Below, in pieces: positions 33,439-40,740 of a stretch of DNA of 64,000 nucleotides. The notes beneath the pieces were generated by a model. That model made no database searches. It had not been told where the DNA came from and worked only from the letters and a program-made list of their open reading frames with translations. Position 1 is the stretch's first letter, and the number at the start of each line of letters is the position of its first letter. Position numbers and translations under genes: made by a program. The stretch is taken from contig OMZS01000011.1 of assembly GCA_900315565.1 (NCBI GenBank), positions 62,001-126,000 on the forward strand, given 5' to 3'. The DNA is from an uncultured Prevotellaceae bacterium. Its GTDB lineage: Bacteria > Bacteroidota > Bacteroidia > Bacteroidales > Bacteroidaceae.

Positions 33439-35568
33439 TTAATCACCGAGGAAATCGAACAGCAGCTGCTCTTCTTCCTGTTTTTGCTCACCGCGCTGAG
33501 GCAGTTCCATCGGCTGAATCGGCGGCAGCGGCTCACAGAGCTTGGCAATGGTTTCCTGGGTCTGCGAAAACATATATTTGCGAAAGCCCCTGAACGAACC
33601 AGCCTGAGAGCACTGCGCCTTATACCAGGTAATCAGCCTCGGCTGCTCTTGATGATGGGGCAAATGGTGGTATTTCTGGCAGAAATCGATGAGCTGGTTG
33701 CAACGGCTTACAAATTGCAGGTCGCGCTCGCACGAGGGGTAATGATCGGGGCAAATATCTGCCATTCCCTGGCGGAAAAACTCGATTTCATCGTCGGTGA
33801 CACATTTCTTGACGGAATATTTCCGATGGGTGTAACAGAGAGCCCGCTCAAGGCTAGTGGCAGCCGAATTGAAAGGCCAGCGCCCATACTCCTGAAGAAA
33901 ACGTCTCATGCTACGCACGGCACCTTCGACGACGAGCGGCGAAGCCCAAAAGCGGTCGGGATAGGATTTCTGAAACAATCCCACATAATAACGGCTCTCA
34001 GCCGTATCCTCTTTCGACTCAGCAACATCATCACCTGCTGAACTGTCGATATAGAACATCAGCTGTTTGGCATTGATGGCGAGATAAATGCTGGTATAGC
34101 AGCTTTTCATCGTGGTGTTGTGCCGATGCTCCATCATCCGTTGGCAGAGTATGTCGGCTCTCACTGGTTCTGGGCTGTTTTCTACCAGATGCACGGCCAA
34201 ATCGCCCAAAGAGCCCGCAAAACGGTTCCATTCTTTCAACTGATAGGTGGATTTACTGCCTACTGCCTCGAACCGGTCGTCGCGCAGCATGTAGCTGCGC
34301 ACAAAAAGACTGTCGGTGTGATGGTCGTCTGGGTGAAGGCGCAAAAACTCAGCAAAAATCTCGTTAATGGTCATGGCTTCGCCCTTGCGCCGCAATATCT
34401 GATAAATCTCCTCAATGTAGTTGATGCGGTTGACTTGAAAAACAATGTCATCGTCCTCAACCGCCACATGGGGAAACATGGTAACCACCTCGCGCAGAAT
34501 GTCTTCGACAGCCTTTATCTCTACGGCATCAATATCAGACATTTGACGGTTTACCAATCCTCTGCTGATAATGCCCGAAAGCGGCATTCGGTCTTCAGTG
34601 ATTCGCTGCAGACTGGCCACATGACCCACTTCGATCAGCGCATTCTCAAACGAGAAGAAAGAGTAGCGCGAGTTGTAGGCAAAAAGCACATCGGGCATTT
34701 CCCAAGGAGTATTAGCAGAAAGACGGGCATTGGCTCGCCGGCCGTCGGCGCGCAGGGCCACGGTCTGGAGCGGAACCATCTGACCAATAATAGCCAGTGC
34801 GGCATAAAAATCGATTCCCTCTACATGCTCTTTCTCGGCCAGTTCTTTCCATTGGATATTGTCCGCTGTAAGAACCGGTTTCTGGAGAAAGCCCAAAGAC
34901 TGCCAGCGATATTCATCCCATAGCATCCCGGCATCGTTTGCACTCGTTAAGTCTATCAAACTCAGCTGCCTTACCCGCTCGCGCGTTATACCAAATTCGT
35001 CGGCTAGAGCATCGTAGTGCAGATGACTGCACATAACGCCATTTGCCCGTGCGAAAATCTGGGCATTCCGCTCGGATGTGTGCTGAAAATAGCGCGTGGC
35101 AAGAAAGAATACGGGATAGCGGCCTTCTGATTTCAGGAAAGAACCCACAAAACGCTGTTCGTCTTCTTCTAGAAAAGGATATTCGATGGACACAAGTTGA
35201 ATGGCAACTTCCTCGTTCGTCTTAGAAGCAATGGTCTTGTATTCCTGATAAAAATCAAACAGAAATCTGAGGATGACATCAACACTCCGCCTGCCTGCAC
35301 CATGCCATCTTTCAATGAGAGATGGATTATTCAGATATACTTCGGCCTGCTGGTAGTCGGTAATGTACTTTAAAATAAGATTGCGCGCCCTCACGTCCGT
35401 AAGAGCCTCCACCATCCTACTGAAAACATCCTGAAGCAGCAGGTCGTGCTCTGTGCTTTCTGCACGAATCCGCAGAATCTCTTTTTCAGCATTTGGCGTA
35501 AAAACGCTCATATCATCTGCCATTTGCTGGCATTTCATGGTTGGTTTGTAGATAACGGTTTCTTCCAT
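33439..35568 (-). CDS. large nucleic-acid-binding protein with RNA-polymerase-like domains (alpha-CTD-like, sigma-4-like HTH, HARE-HTH-like)
   Basis: 709 residues from METTVIYK-type start MEETVIYKPTMK (complement of 35566-35568); upstream codons cross the predicted promoter. Residues about 55-105 resemble the RNA polymerase alpha C-terminal helix-hairpin-helix domain (LTDVRARNLIL ... GAGRRSVDVILRFL). Residues about 185-203 (YDALADEFGITRERVRQLSL) match the sigma-70 region-4 helix-turn-helix. Residues about 384-447 (EEIYQILRRKGEAMTINEIF ... RSYMLRDDRFEAVGS...YQLKEW) resemble a HARE-HTH winged helix. Two C-terminal segments (about 554-580, 626-652) are helicase-associated-like. No catalytic motif was found. 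A regulator or DNA-scanning protein is inferred. Confidence 0.75.
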   Translation of the reverse strand: MEETVIYKPTMKCQQMADDMSVFTPNAEKEILRIRAESTEHDLLLQDVFSRMVEALTDVRARNLILKYITDYQQAEVYLNNPSLIERWHGAGRRSVDVILRFLFDFYQEYKTIASKTNEEVAIQLVSIEYPFLEEDEQRFVGSFLKSEGRYPVFFLATRYFQHTSERNAQIFARANGVMCSHLHYDALADEFGITRERVRQLSLIDLTSANDAGMLWDEYRWQSLGFLQKPVLTADNIQWKELAEKEHVEGIDFYAALAIIGQMVPLQTVALRADGRRANARLSANTPWEMPDVLFAYNSRYSFFSFENALIEVGHVASLQRITEDRMPLSGIISRGLVNRQMSDIDAVEIKAVEDILREVVTMFPHVAVEDDDIVFQVNRINYIEEIYQILRRKGEAMTINEIFAEFLRLHPDDHHTDSLFVRSYMLRDDRFEAVGSKSTYQLKEWNRFAGSLGDLAVHLVENSPEPVRADILCQRMMEHRHNTTMKSCYTSIYLAINAKQLMFYIDSSAGDDVAESKEDTAESRYYVGLFQKSYPDRFWASPLVVEGAVRSMRRFLQEYGRWPFNSAATSLERALCYTHRKYSVKKCVTDDEIEFFRQGMADICPDHYPSCERDLQFVSRCNQLIDFCQKYHHLPHHQEQPRLITWYKAQCSQAGSFRGFRKYMFSQTQETIAKLCEPLPPIQPMELPQRGEQKQEEEQLLFDFLGD

Positions 35569-35670
35569 CTTTGCTCTCACAATTGAAGAATTAGCTTGGC
35601 TGCCCAACGCAGCATGAAGCACAACAAACAATGCCCACTGCCACCATCTGCGCCAAGTTCTCTCAACCTG

Positions 35671-35702
35671 CAAAAATAGCAAATAAATCTGTTATCCGCA
35701 AA
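35671..35702 (-). promoter_or_regulatory. predicted promoter of the RNA-polymerase-domain protein gene
   Basis: On minus: TTTG (complement of 35699-35702), 20-nt spacer, TATTTTTG (complement of 35671-35678). It leaves a leader of about 95 nt. Confidence 0.65.
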
Positions 35703-35862
35703 CAAAACTGCCGTTTTTTCTGCTTTACAAATGCTTATGCCCGCGCAGAAGAACAATTCCAAAGCAAAACTCTTGCATAAAGACAGTCCATTAACCGGAT
35801 AAATGCGGTGAATTGCAAATCCGCTGAACACTCAACGGAACAGGTTTCCATTATAATTATAA

Positions 35863-35898
35863 AAGGAGTACCACAAATATGCCTCTGTGGTACTCCTT
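35863..35898 (-). terminator. terminator after frdB
   Basis: A 13-bp perfect stem, AAGGAGTACCACA (35863-35875) and its complement (35886-35898), lies 17 nt beyond the frdB stop codon; on minus the stem is followed by TTATAATTATAA. Confidence 0.75.
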
Positions 35899-35915
35899 AA
35901 TTTTAAAAAGACAAT

Positions 35916-36623
35916 TTAGTCTGCTAGTTTTGCCTTGATCATCTCGCGGTTGAGGCGGGCGATGTTGGCGATGGTCTCGTTCTTCGGGCAGACGGCCTCG
36001 CAGGCGCGAGTGTTGGTGCAGTTACCGAAGCCGAGCTCGTCCATCTTGGCAATCATGTTCTTCACACGACGGGCGGCCTCTACGCGACCCTGTGGGAGCA
36101 GGGCGAGCTGGCTGACCTTCGACGAAACGAAGAGCATAGCAGAGCCGTTCTTACAAGCTGCTACGCAAGCGCCACAGCCGATGCAGCTGGCGCAGTCCAT
36201 AGCCTCGTCGGCATCCTCCTTGGGAATGAGGATGGCGTTGGCATCCTGAGCCTGACCGGTGCGGATGGTGGTGTAGCCACCAGCCTGGATGATCTTATCG
36301 AAAGCGTTGCGGTCAACCATACAGTCCTTAATCACGGGGAAGGCTGCAGAGCGCCAAGGCTCGACGGTGATGACGTCGCCATCATTGAAGCGACGCATGT
36401 AGAGCTGGCAGGTGGTGGCACCGCGCTCGGTCTTTCCGTGAGGAGTACCATTGATGTAGAGTGAGCACATACCGCAGATACCCTCGCGGCAGTCGTGGTC
36501 GAATACGAAGGGCTCCTTGCCTTCGTTGATGAGTTCCTCGTTCAGGATGTCGAGCATCTCGAGGAACGAGGTATCATCGGGAATATCGTGCATTTCGTGG
36601 GTGTCGAAATGTCCCTGGTCCAC
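35916..36623 (-). CDS. frdB: fumarate reductase/succinate dehydrogenase iron-sulfur subunit, N-terminus replaced
   Basis: 235 residues from a GTG. All cluster ligands are present: CREGICGMC and the later Cys for [2Fe-2S], [11 protein letters not shown] and [13 protein letters not shown] for the [4Fe-4S] and [3Fe-4S] centres. It passes electrons between the flavoprotein and the menaquinone-linked cytochrome b. Homologues begin about 18 residues earlier with a strand of the type ISFTLKVWRQNGPK; here that part is absent. The in-frame codons before GTG (FHSI) end at a TGA near 36646, and the DNA up to frdA is unrelated and AT-rich. The gene may be impaired, or the join may be an assembly fault. 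Confidence 0.85.
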   Translation of the reverse strand: MDQGHFDTHEMHDIPDDTSFLEMLDILNEELINEGKEPFVFDHDCREGICGMCSLYINGTPHGKTERGATTCQLYMRRFNDGDVITVEPWRSAAFPVIKDCMVDRNAFDKIIQAGGYTTIRTGQAQDANAILIPKEDADEAMDCASCIGCGACVAACKNGSAMLFVSSKVSQLALLPQGRVEAARRVKNMIAKMDELGFGNCTNTRACEAVCPKNETIANIARLNREMIKAKLAD

Positions 36624-36754
36624 AATGGAATGAAACCACCATATTCAGTAATTATTATTGTTCCTATGACAACGATGCATATACAAGCAATAATGCTACT
36701 TTTCACCAATTGTCTGGGATTTTGCCAGCCAGAAAATAAATCTCTCAGCGTCAT
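36542..36754 (-). CDS. 70-codon ORF spanning the foreign segment between frdA and frdB
   Basis: Starts 3 nt after the frdA stop. Its first 45 codons ([20 protein letters not shown], then [20 protein letters not shown]) predict a short cytoplasmic stretch and one TM helix, which looks like the N-terminus of a real membrane protein. The remaining codons are frdB read out of frame. So this is probably the truncated 5' end of some other gene joined to frdB, not a functional protein. No family recognised. Confidence 0.4.
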   Translation of the reverse strand: MTLRDLFSGWQNPRQLVKSSIIACICIVVIGTIIITEYGGFIPLWTRDISTPTKCTIFPMIPRSSRCSTS

Positions 36755-36757
36755 CTG

Positions 36758-38737
36758 TTAGTTCTTATAGTTACGTGTCTGTACCTTAATAGCCTCATAC
36801 TCCAGCGGCTCCTTGATGAGTTCGGGCTCGTTGCCCTTGCCTTTGTACTCCCAGCAGCCTACGTAGAAGTAGTTCTCGTCGTCGCGCTTGGCCTCGCCTT
36901 CCTCGGTCTGATACTCCTCGCGGAAGTGACCACCGCAGGACTCGTTACGAGAGAGAGCGTCGAAGGCAACGAGCTGACCCATGGTGAAGAAGTCGCGCAG
37001 GTGGATGGCCTTGTCGAGTTCGACATTAAGGCCTTCCTTCGTGCCGGGAACGAACAGGTTGCTGTCGAATTCCTTCTCCAGCTCGTGCATCTTCTTCAGA
37101 CCAATCTTCAAGCCCTCGGCGGTGCGGCCCATACCAACATACTCCCACATGATGTGGCCGAGTTCCTTGTGGATAGAGTCCACAGAGCGCTTGCCCTGAA
37201 TCTTCAGCAGGCGGTCCATCTCGGCATCCACCTTCTTCTCTGCCTCAGCAAACTCGGGCAGATCGGTGCTGACCTTCGGCCATACAGCCTGGTCGGCCAG
37301 ATAGTTCTGAATGGTGTAAGGCAGCACGAAATAACCGTCGGCCAGACCCTGCATCAGGGCCGAAGCACCCAGACGGTTGGCACCGTGGTCGGAGAAGTTA
37401 CACTCGCCGATGGCGAACAGGCCGGGGATAGTGGTCTGCAGCTCGTAGTCGACCCAGATACCACCCATGGTGTAGTGGATGGCGGGATAAATCATCATGG
37501 GTTTGTAGTACTTCACGCCGTTGATTTCGTTGGCGACGTCGCCAGGGAACACGTCGGTAATCTCCTCGTACATCTCGAAGAGGTTGCCATAGCGCTGCAT
37601 GATGACATCGATGCCCAGACGGTTGATACTCTCCGAGAAGTCGAGGAACACGGCCAGGCCGGTGTTGTTCACGCCGAAGCCCTTGTCGCAACGCTCCTTG
37701 GCAGCACGCGAGGCCACGTCACGAGGAACGAGGTTACCGAAAGCAGGATAGCGGCGCTCCAGATAGTAGTCGCGGTCTTCCTCGGGAATCTCCCAACCCT
37801 GTTTGGTTCCGGCCTGCAGAGCCTTGGCGTCCTCAATCTTCTTGGGCACCCAGATGCGGCCATCGTTACGCAGCGACTCAGACATCAGCGTCAGCTTAGA
37901 CTGCTTGTCGCCGTGAACGGGGATACAGGTGGGGTGAATCTGGACGTAAGAGGGATTTGCAAAGTAAGCACCCTTGCGATAGCACTGAACGGCAGCGGTG
38001 CAGTTGCAACCCATAGCGTTGGTAGAGAGGAAGTAGGTGTTGCCATATCCGCCAGTGGCAATGACCACGGCGTTGGCCGAGAAGCGGACGAGCTTGCCTG
38101 TGGTGAGGTCCTTGGCAATGATACCGCGGGCGCGGCCATCGACAATCACCACATCCTCCATCTCATAACGAGTATAGAGTTTCACCTTGCCGGCCTGCAC
38201 CTGGCAGCTCAGCGAGCTGTAGGCACCAAGCAGCAACTGCTGGCCCGTCTGACCTTTAGCATAGAATGTACGGCTTACCTGAGCACCACCGAACGAACGG
38301 TTGGCCAGCATGCCGCCATACTCGCGGGCGAAGGGAACACCCTGAGCCACGCACTGGTCGATAATATTGTTGCTGACCTCAGCCAGACGATAAACGTTGG
38401 CCTCGCGAGCACGATAGTCACCACCCTTCACGGTGTCGTAGAACAGACGATAGATGGAGTCACCATCGTTCTGATAACACTTGGCGGCGTTGATACCACC
38501 CTGAGCGGCGATGGAGTGAGCGCGACGGGGAGAGTCCTGGATACACAGGTTAATCACGTTGAAGCCCATCTCACCAAGCGAAGCAGCTGCAGATGCACCA
38601 GCCAATCCGGTACCTACGACGATGATGTCGAGCTTCAGCTTGTTCTTCGGGTTGACCAAGCGCTGATGAGCCTTATATTCCTTCCATTTCTCAGGCACTG
38701 GGCCTGCGGGAATCTTAGAATCAATTACTTTTGCCAT
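36758..38737 (-). CDS. frdA: fumarate reductase/succinate dehydrogenase flavoprotein subunit
   Basis: 659 residues. FAD dinucleotide motif [20 protein letters not shown], the covalent-FAD region [16 protein letters not shown], the substrate region [31 protein letters not shown] and the capping/active-site segment [15 protein letters not shown]...[19 protein letters not shown] are intact. It catalyses fumarate-succinate interconversion at the cytoplasmic face of the inner membrane; in anaerobic Bacteroidota it mainly reduces fumarate as the terminal step of the succinate pathway. frdC lies 41 bp upstream on the same strand, and frdB downstream behind a 134-bp foreign segment. Confidence 0.96.
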   Translation of the reverse strand: MAKVIDSKIPAGPVPEKWKEYKAHQRLVNPKNKLKLDIIVVGTGLAGASAAASLGEMGFNVINLCIQDSPRRAHSIAAQGGINAAKCYQNDGDSIYRLFYDTVKGGDYRAREANVYRLAEVSNNIIDQCVAQGVPFAREYGGMLANRSFGGAQVSRTFYAKGQTGQQLLLGAYSSLSCQVQAGKVKLYTRYEMEDVVIVDGRARGIIAKDLTTGKLVRFSANAVVIATGGYGNTYFLSTNAMGCNCTAAVQCYRKGAYFANPSYVQIHPTCIPVHGDKQSKLTLMSESLRNDGRIWVPKKIEDAKALQAGTKQGWEIPEEDRDYYLERRYPAFGNLVPRDVASRAAKERCDKGFGVNNTGLAVFLDFSESINRLGIDVIMQRYGNLFEMYEEITDVFPGDVANEINGVKYYKPMMIYPAIHYTMGGIWVDYELQTTIPGLFAIGECNFSDHGANRLGASALMQGLADGYFVLPYTIQNYLADQAVWPKVSTDLPEFAEAEKKVDAEMDRLLKIQGKRSVDSIHKELGHIMWEYVGMGRTAEGLKIGLKKMHELEKEFDSNLFVPGTKEGLNVELDKAIHLRDFFTMGQLVAFDALSRNESCGGHFREEYQTEEGEAKRDDENYFYVGCWEYKGKGNEPELIKEPLEYEAIKVQTRNYKN

Positions 38738-38778
38738 AATTTTACTTTTCGATTTACGGATTTTCGATGATCAATGGA

Positions 38779-39462
38779 TTAGCTACACAGAGAAGGGGCA
38801 CAATTGAAGGCAAAGACCAGCACCACGATGAGGAACAACGCCATGAGAATGGTGGTGTAAATAAGACCTATCAGCTTCCAGCGGCAGAACCATGTCTTGC
38901 CGTTCCAGCCCAGTGTGTGCATGGCACTCCAAAAGCCGTGAGACAGGTGGAACCAGATGGCCACAAGCCAAATCACGTAGAGCACAACGAAGACAGGATT
39001 GCTGAATGTCTCCTTAATCCAGCCGAAACCGTCGGCCGGGCCGCAAGTAAGGCCCTCGATGCCCACCAGCTCGGCAAACATCATGTTGTACCAGAAGTTG
39101 AACAAGTGAAGCAACAAGCCCAGCAGGATGATGATGCCCAGCACCAGCATGTTCTGGCTGGCCCACTCCACCTTTTCAGGCTTGTCGGTCACCTGATAGC
39201 GCTCGGAGCCACGGGCGCGGCGGTTTTGCGCAGTCAGGATGAAAGCGTAAACAATGTGAATCACAGCCAAGGCGGCCAAGCCAAGAGTTGCCACAACGGC
39301 ATACCAGTTGGCACCCAGCAGTTCACAAATCATGTTGTAGGCTTCTCCGCTAAAGAGAGCCACGACGTTCATGCAGCAGTGGAACGTCAGAAACAGGATA
39401 AGCGCAATGCCGGTAACCGACATCACTACTTTCCTACCAATAGATGAATTGATTAACCACAT
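38779..39462 (-). CDS. frdC: fumarate reductase/succinate dehydrogenase cytochrome b subunit
   Basis: 227 residues, five TM helices, the single-subunit type-B anchor found in Bacteroidota (Wolinella-like). Heme-ligating His residues are in TM helices: LFLTFHCCMNVVALFSG, AALAVIHIVYAF, LGLLLHLFNFWYNMMFAE and WLVAIWFHLSHGFWSAMHTLGW. It oxidises menaquinol and passes electrons to FrdB. It is the first gene of frdCAB, with a predicted promoter about 165 nt upstream. Confidence 0.94.
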   Translation of the reverse strand: MWLINSSIGRKVVMSVTGIALILFLTFHCCMNVVALFSGEAYNMICELLGANWYAVVATLGLAALAVIHIVYAFILTAQNRRARGSERYQVTDKPEKVEWASQNMLVLGIIILLGLLLHLFNFWYNMMFAELVGIEGLTCGPADGFGWIKETFSNPVFVVLYVIWLVAIWFHLSHGFWSAMHTLGWNGKTWFCRWKLIGLIYTTILMALFLIVVLVFAFNCAPSLCS

Positions 39463-39625
39463 AGAATGTTGATTTTGATGATAAATAATTAATAAATATT
39501 GTTTGTCTGTTAGATTTAAATGTTACTCTTTCGTCACTCAAAATGTGCTGCTCATGTGTGCTGCTCATGTCATAGATGGGTGCAGAAATAACCAATTATG
39601 AGTATTTCAGCACCCTTTCTGACTG

Positions 39626-39656
39626 CAAAAATACCATAAATTAATGATTCTTCAAA
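39626..39656 (-). promoter_or_regulatory. predicted promoter of frdCAB
   Basis: On minus: TTTG (complement of 39653-39656), 19-nt spacer, TATTTTTG (complement of 39626-39633). Confidence 0.65.
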
Positions 39657-39728
39657 GTATTTTGCGCAAAAAAATAAGGTAAAAGGAAAAAAAAGAAGCA
39701 CCACGATGCATTTTTCACAGTAAATTTC

Positions 39729-39736
39729 TATCTTTG
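39729..39736 (+). promoter_or_regulatory. predicted -7 box
   Basis: TATCTTTG, 45 nt before the start codon of the secreted hypothetical gene; no clear -33 element. Confidence 0.5.
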
Positions 39737-39781
39737 CGCAAAAAAGTAACACGCATTTGTAACAAATCAATCGCAAACAAC

Positions 39782-40363
39782 ATGAAGAACCTAAGAAACA
39801 TCATCGCAGCCATGGTGCTGCTCACTGCCACAGCAGCTCAGGCGCAACAGCTGCCCCAAACAGCTGTACTCAAAGCGCACGACGTAAGGACCGACATCTA
39901 CACCTGCGTAGAGCGCGAAGCCAACGAGGATGACCAGGCCGAAGTGGTTTCGGTATGGATTCACGACCTGAACACCAACAAAGTGAGCCGCCTGCTCACC
40001 ACCAATCCCGATGCTCCCACGCAATGGGAGAAAATGAAAAACGGCAACGGCGTGAAAGTGTCCTTCGACAACATTGCCGCAGCCGCCAATGTCTCTTTCA
40101 TTCCCTACGACACCAACAAAATTCTGGTTGAGGGTTGTCCCGACGCCCGCAACGTGTGGTCGTACATCATCGACATCAAACAGCGCACGGCCTGTCAGCT
40201 CAGCTCCACCAGCGGACTCATAGGATTCTCGCACGAAGCTGGCTACATCATCATGGAAGGCTACCACTACGACATCGACGCTGGCGGACGCTCGCCCGTC
40301 ATCAAGGTGTTCAACCTCGACGGACAGCTCATCAAACAAATGCCACTGCCCAGCGACGAGTAG
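39782..40363 (+). CDS. secreted hypothetical protein
   Basis: 193 residues. Signal peptide MKNLRNIIAAMVLLTATAAQA; the mature part is predicted beta-rich (TDIYTCVEREANEDDQAEVVSVWIHDLNTNKVSRLLTTNP...), with alternating short motifs such as VWIHDL, VWSYIIDI and IIMEGYHYDI that look like blades or repeats of a small propeller or sandwich. I do not recognise the family. ATG at 39782 is chosen since the predicted -7 box overlaps the earlier possible start. It is followed by a strong hairpin at 40414-40477. Confidence 0.6.
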   Translation: MKNLRNIIAAMVLLTATAAQAQQLPQTAVLKAHDVRTDIYTCVEREANEDDQAEVVSVWIHDLNTNKVSRLLTTNPDAPTQWEKMKNGNGVKVSFDNIAAAANVSFIPYDTNKILVEGCPDARNVWSYIIDIKQRTACQLSSTSGLIGFSHEAGYIIMEGYHYDIDAGGRSPVIKVFNLDGQLIKQMPLPSDE

Positions 40364-40413
40364 CTTTGCTAAAGCCGCGCCGAGCATTACATACTTTGGG
40401 CTCAGCACTGCAC

Positions 40414-40477
40414 AAATATCTCCCCACGTTACGCCAAAATTCTCTAGAGAATTTGAACGTAACGTGGGGAGATATTT
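40414..40477. repeat. TCTAGA-centred palindromic element, copy E (nested hairpin)
   Basis: AAATATCTCCCCACGTTACG (40414-40433) is perfectly complementary to 40458-40477; in the middle lies AATTCTCTAGAGAATT (40439-40454). Located 50 nt after a stop codon, it can act as terminator. Confidence 0.85.
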
Positions 40478-40672
40478 TTGTCCTGCCAAGGAATACAGAA
40501 ACAACGTCGGGAGAAAAAACATTTTTCCCCATTTCATCGGCATTATTTCTTGTTTTTGCAACGGTTTTCCGTATGTTGTAAAAAGTGTTCTTTTCGACTA
40601 CAAAAGTGCATTTTGATTAAAAATGAATACTTTTTGGTCAGAAATGACAACCGCCGTTATGGGTTTCCATTA

Positions 40673-40680
40673 TAACTTTG
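40673..40680 (+). promoter_or_regulatory. predicted -7 box
   Basis: TAACTTTG followed by CAACCGG, 60 nt before the start codon of the 911-residue protein gene. Confidence 0.55.
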
Positions 40681-40740
40681 CAACCGGAAACAATCACCAA
40701 AGTCTAAAATATGTCAAACCTATTATAAAACTAAACAATT

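Larger units (their letters stand above)
39463..39781. other. 319-bp divergent intergenic region
   Basis: Contains the minus-strand frdC promoter (39626-39656), the plus-strand -7 box (39729-39736) and an exact tandem duplication TGTGCTGCTCATG at 39544-39556 and 39557-39569, inside the frd leader. No coding frame. Confidence 0.6.
40364..40740. other. 377-bp intergenic region with palindromic element E
   Basis: Element E is at 40414-40477. The rest is AT-rich, with the promoter of the 911-residue protein gene (40673-40680) near its end. No coding frame was seen. Confidence 0.6.

Noticed and set aside
36926-38770. 614-codon plus-strand frame opposite frdA
   Set aside because: Antisense shadow; frdA on minus has all flavoprotein motifs.
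39544-39569. Tandem TGTGCTGCTCATG as operator of frdCAB
   Set aside because: Exact two-copy duplication without dyad symmetry; no evidence of regulator binding.
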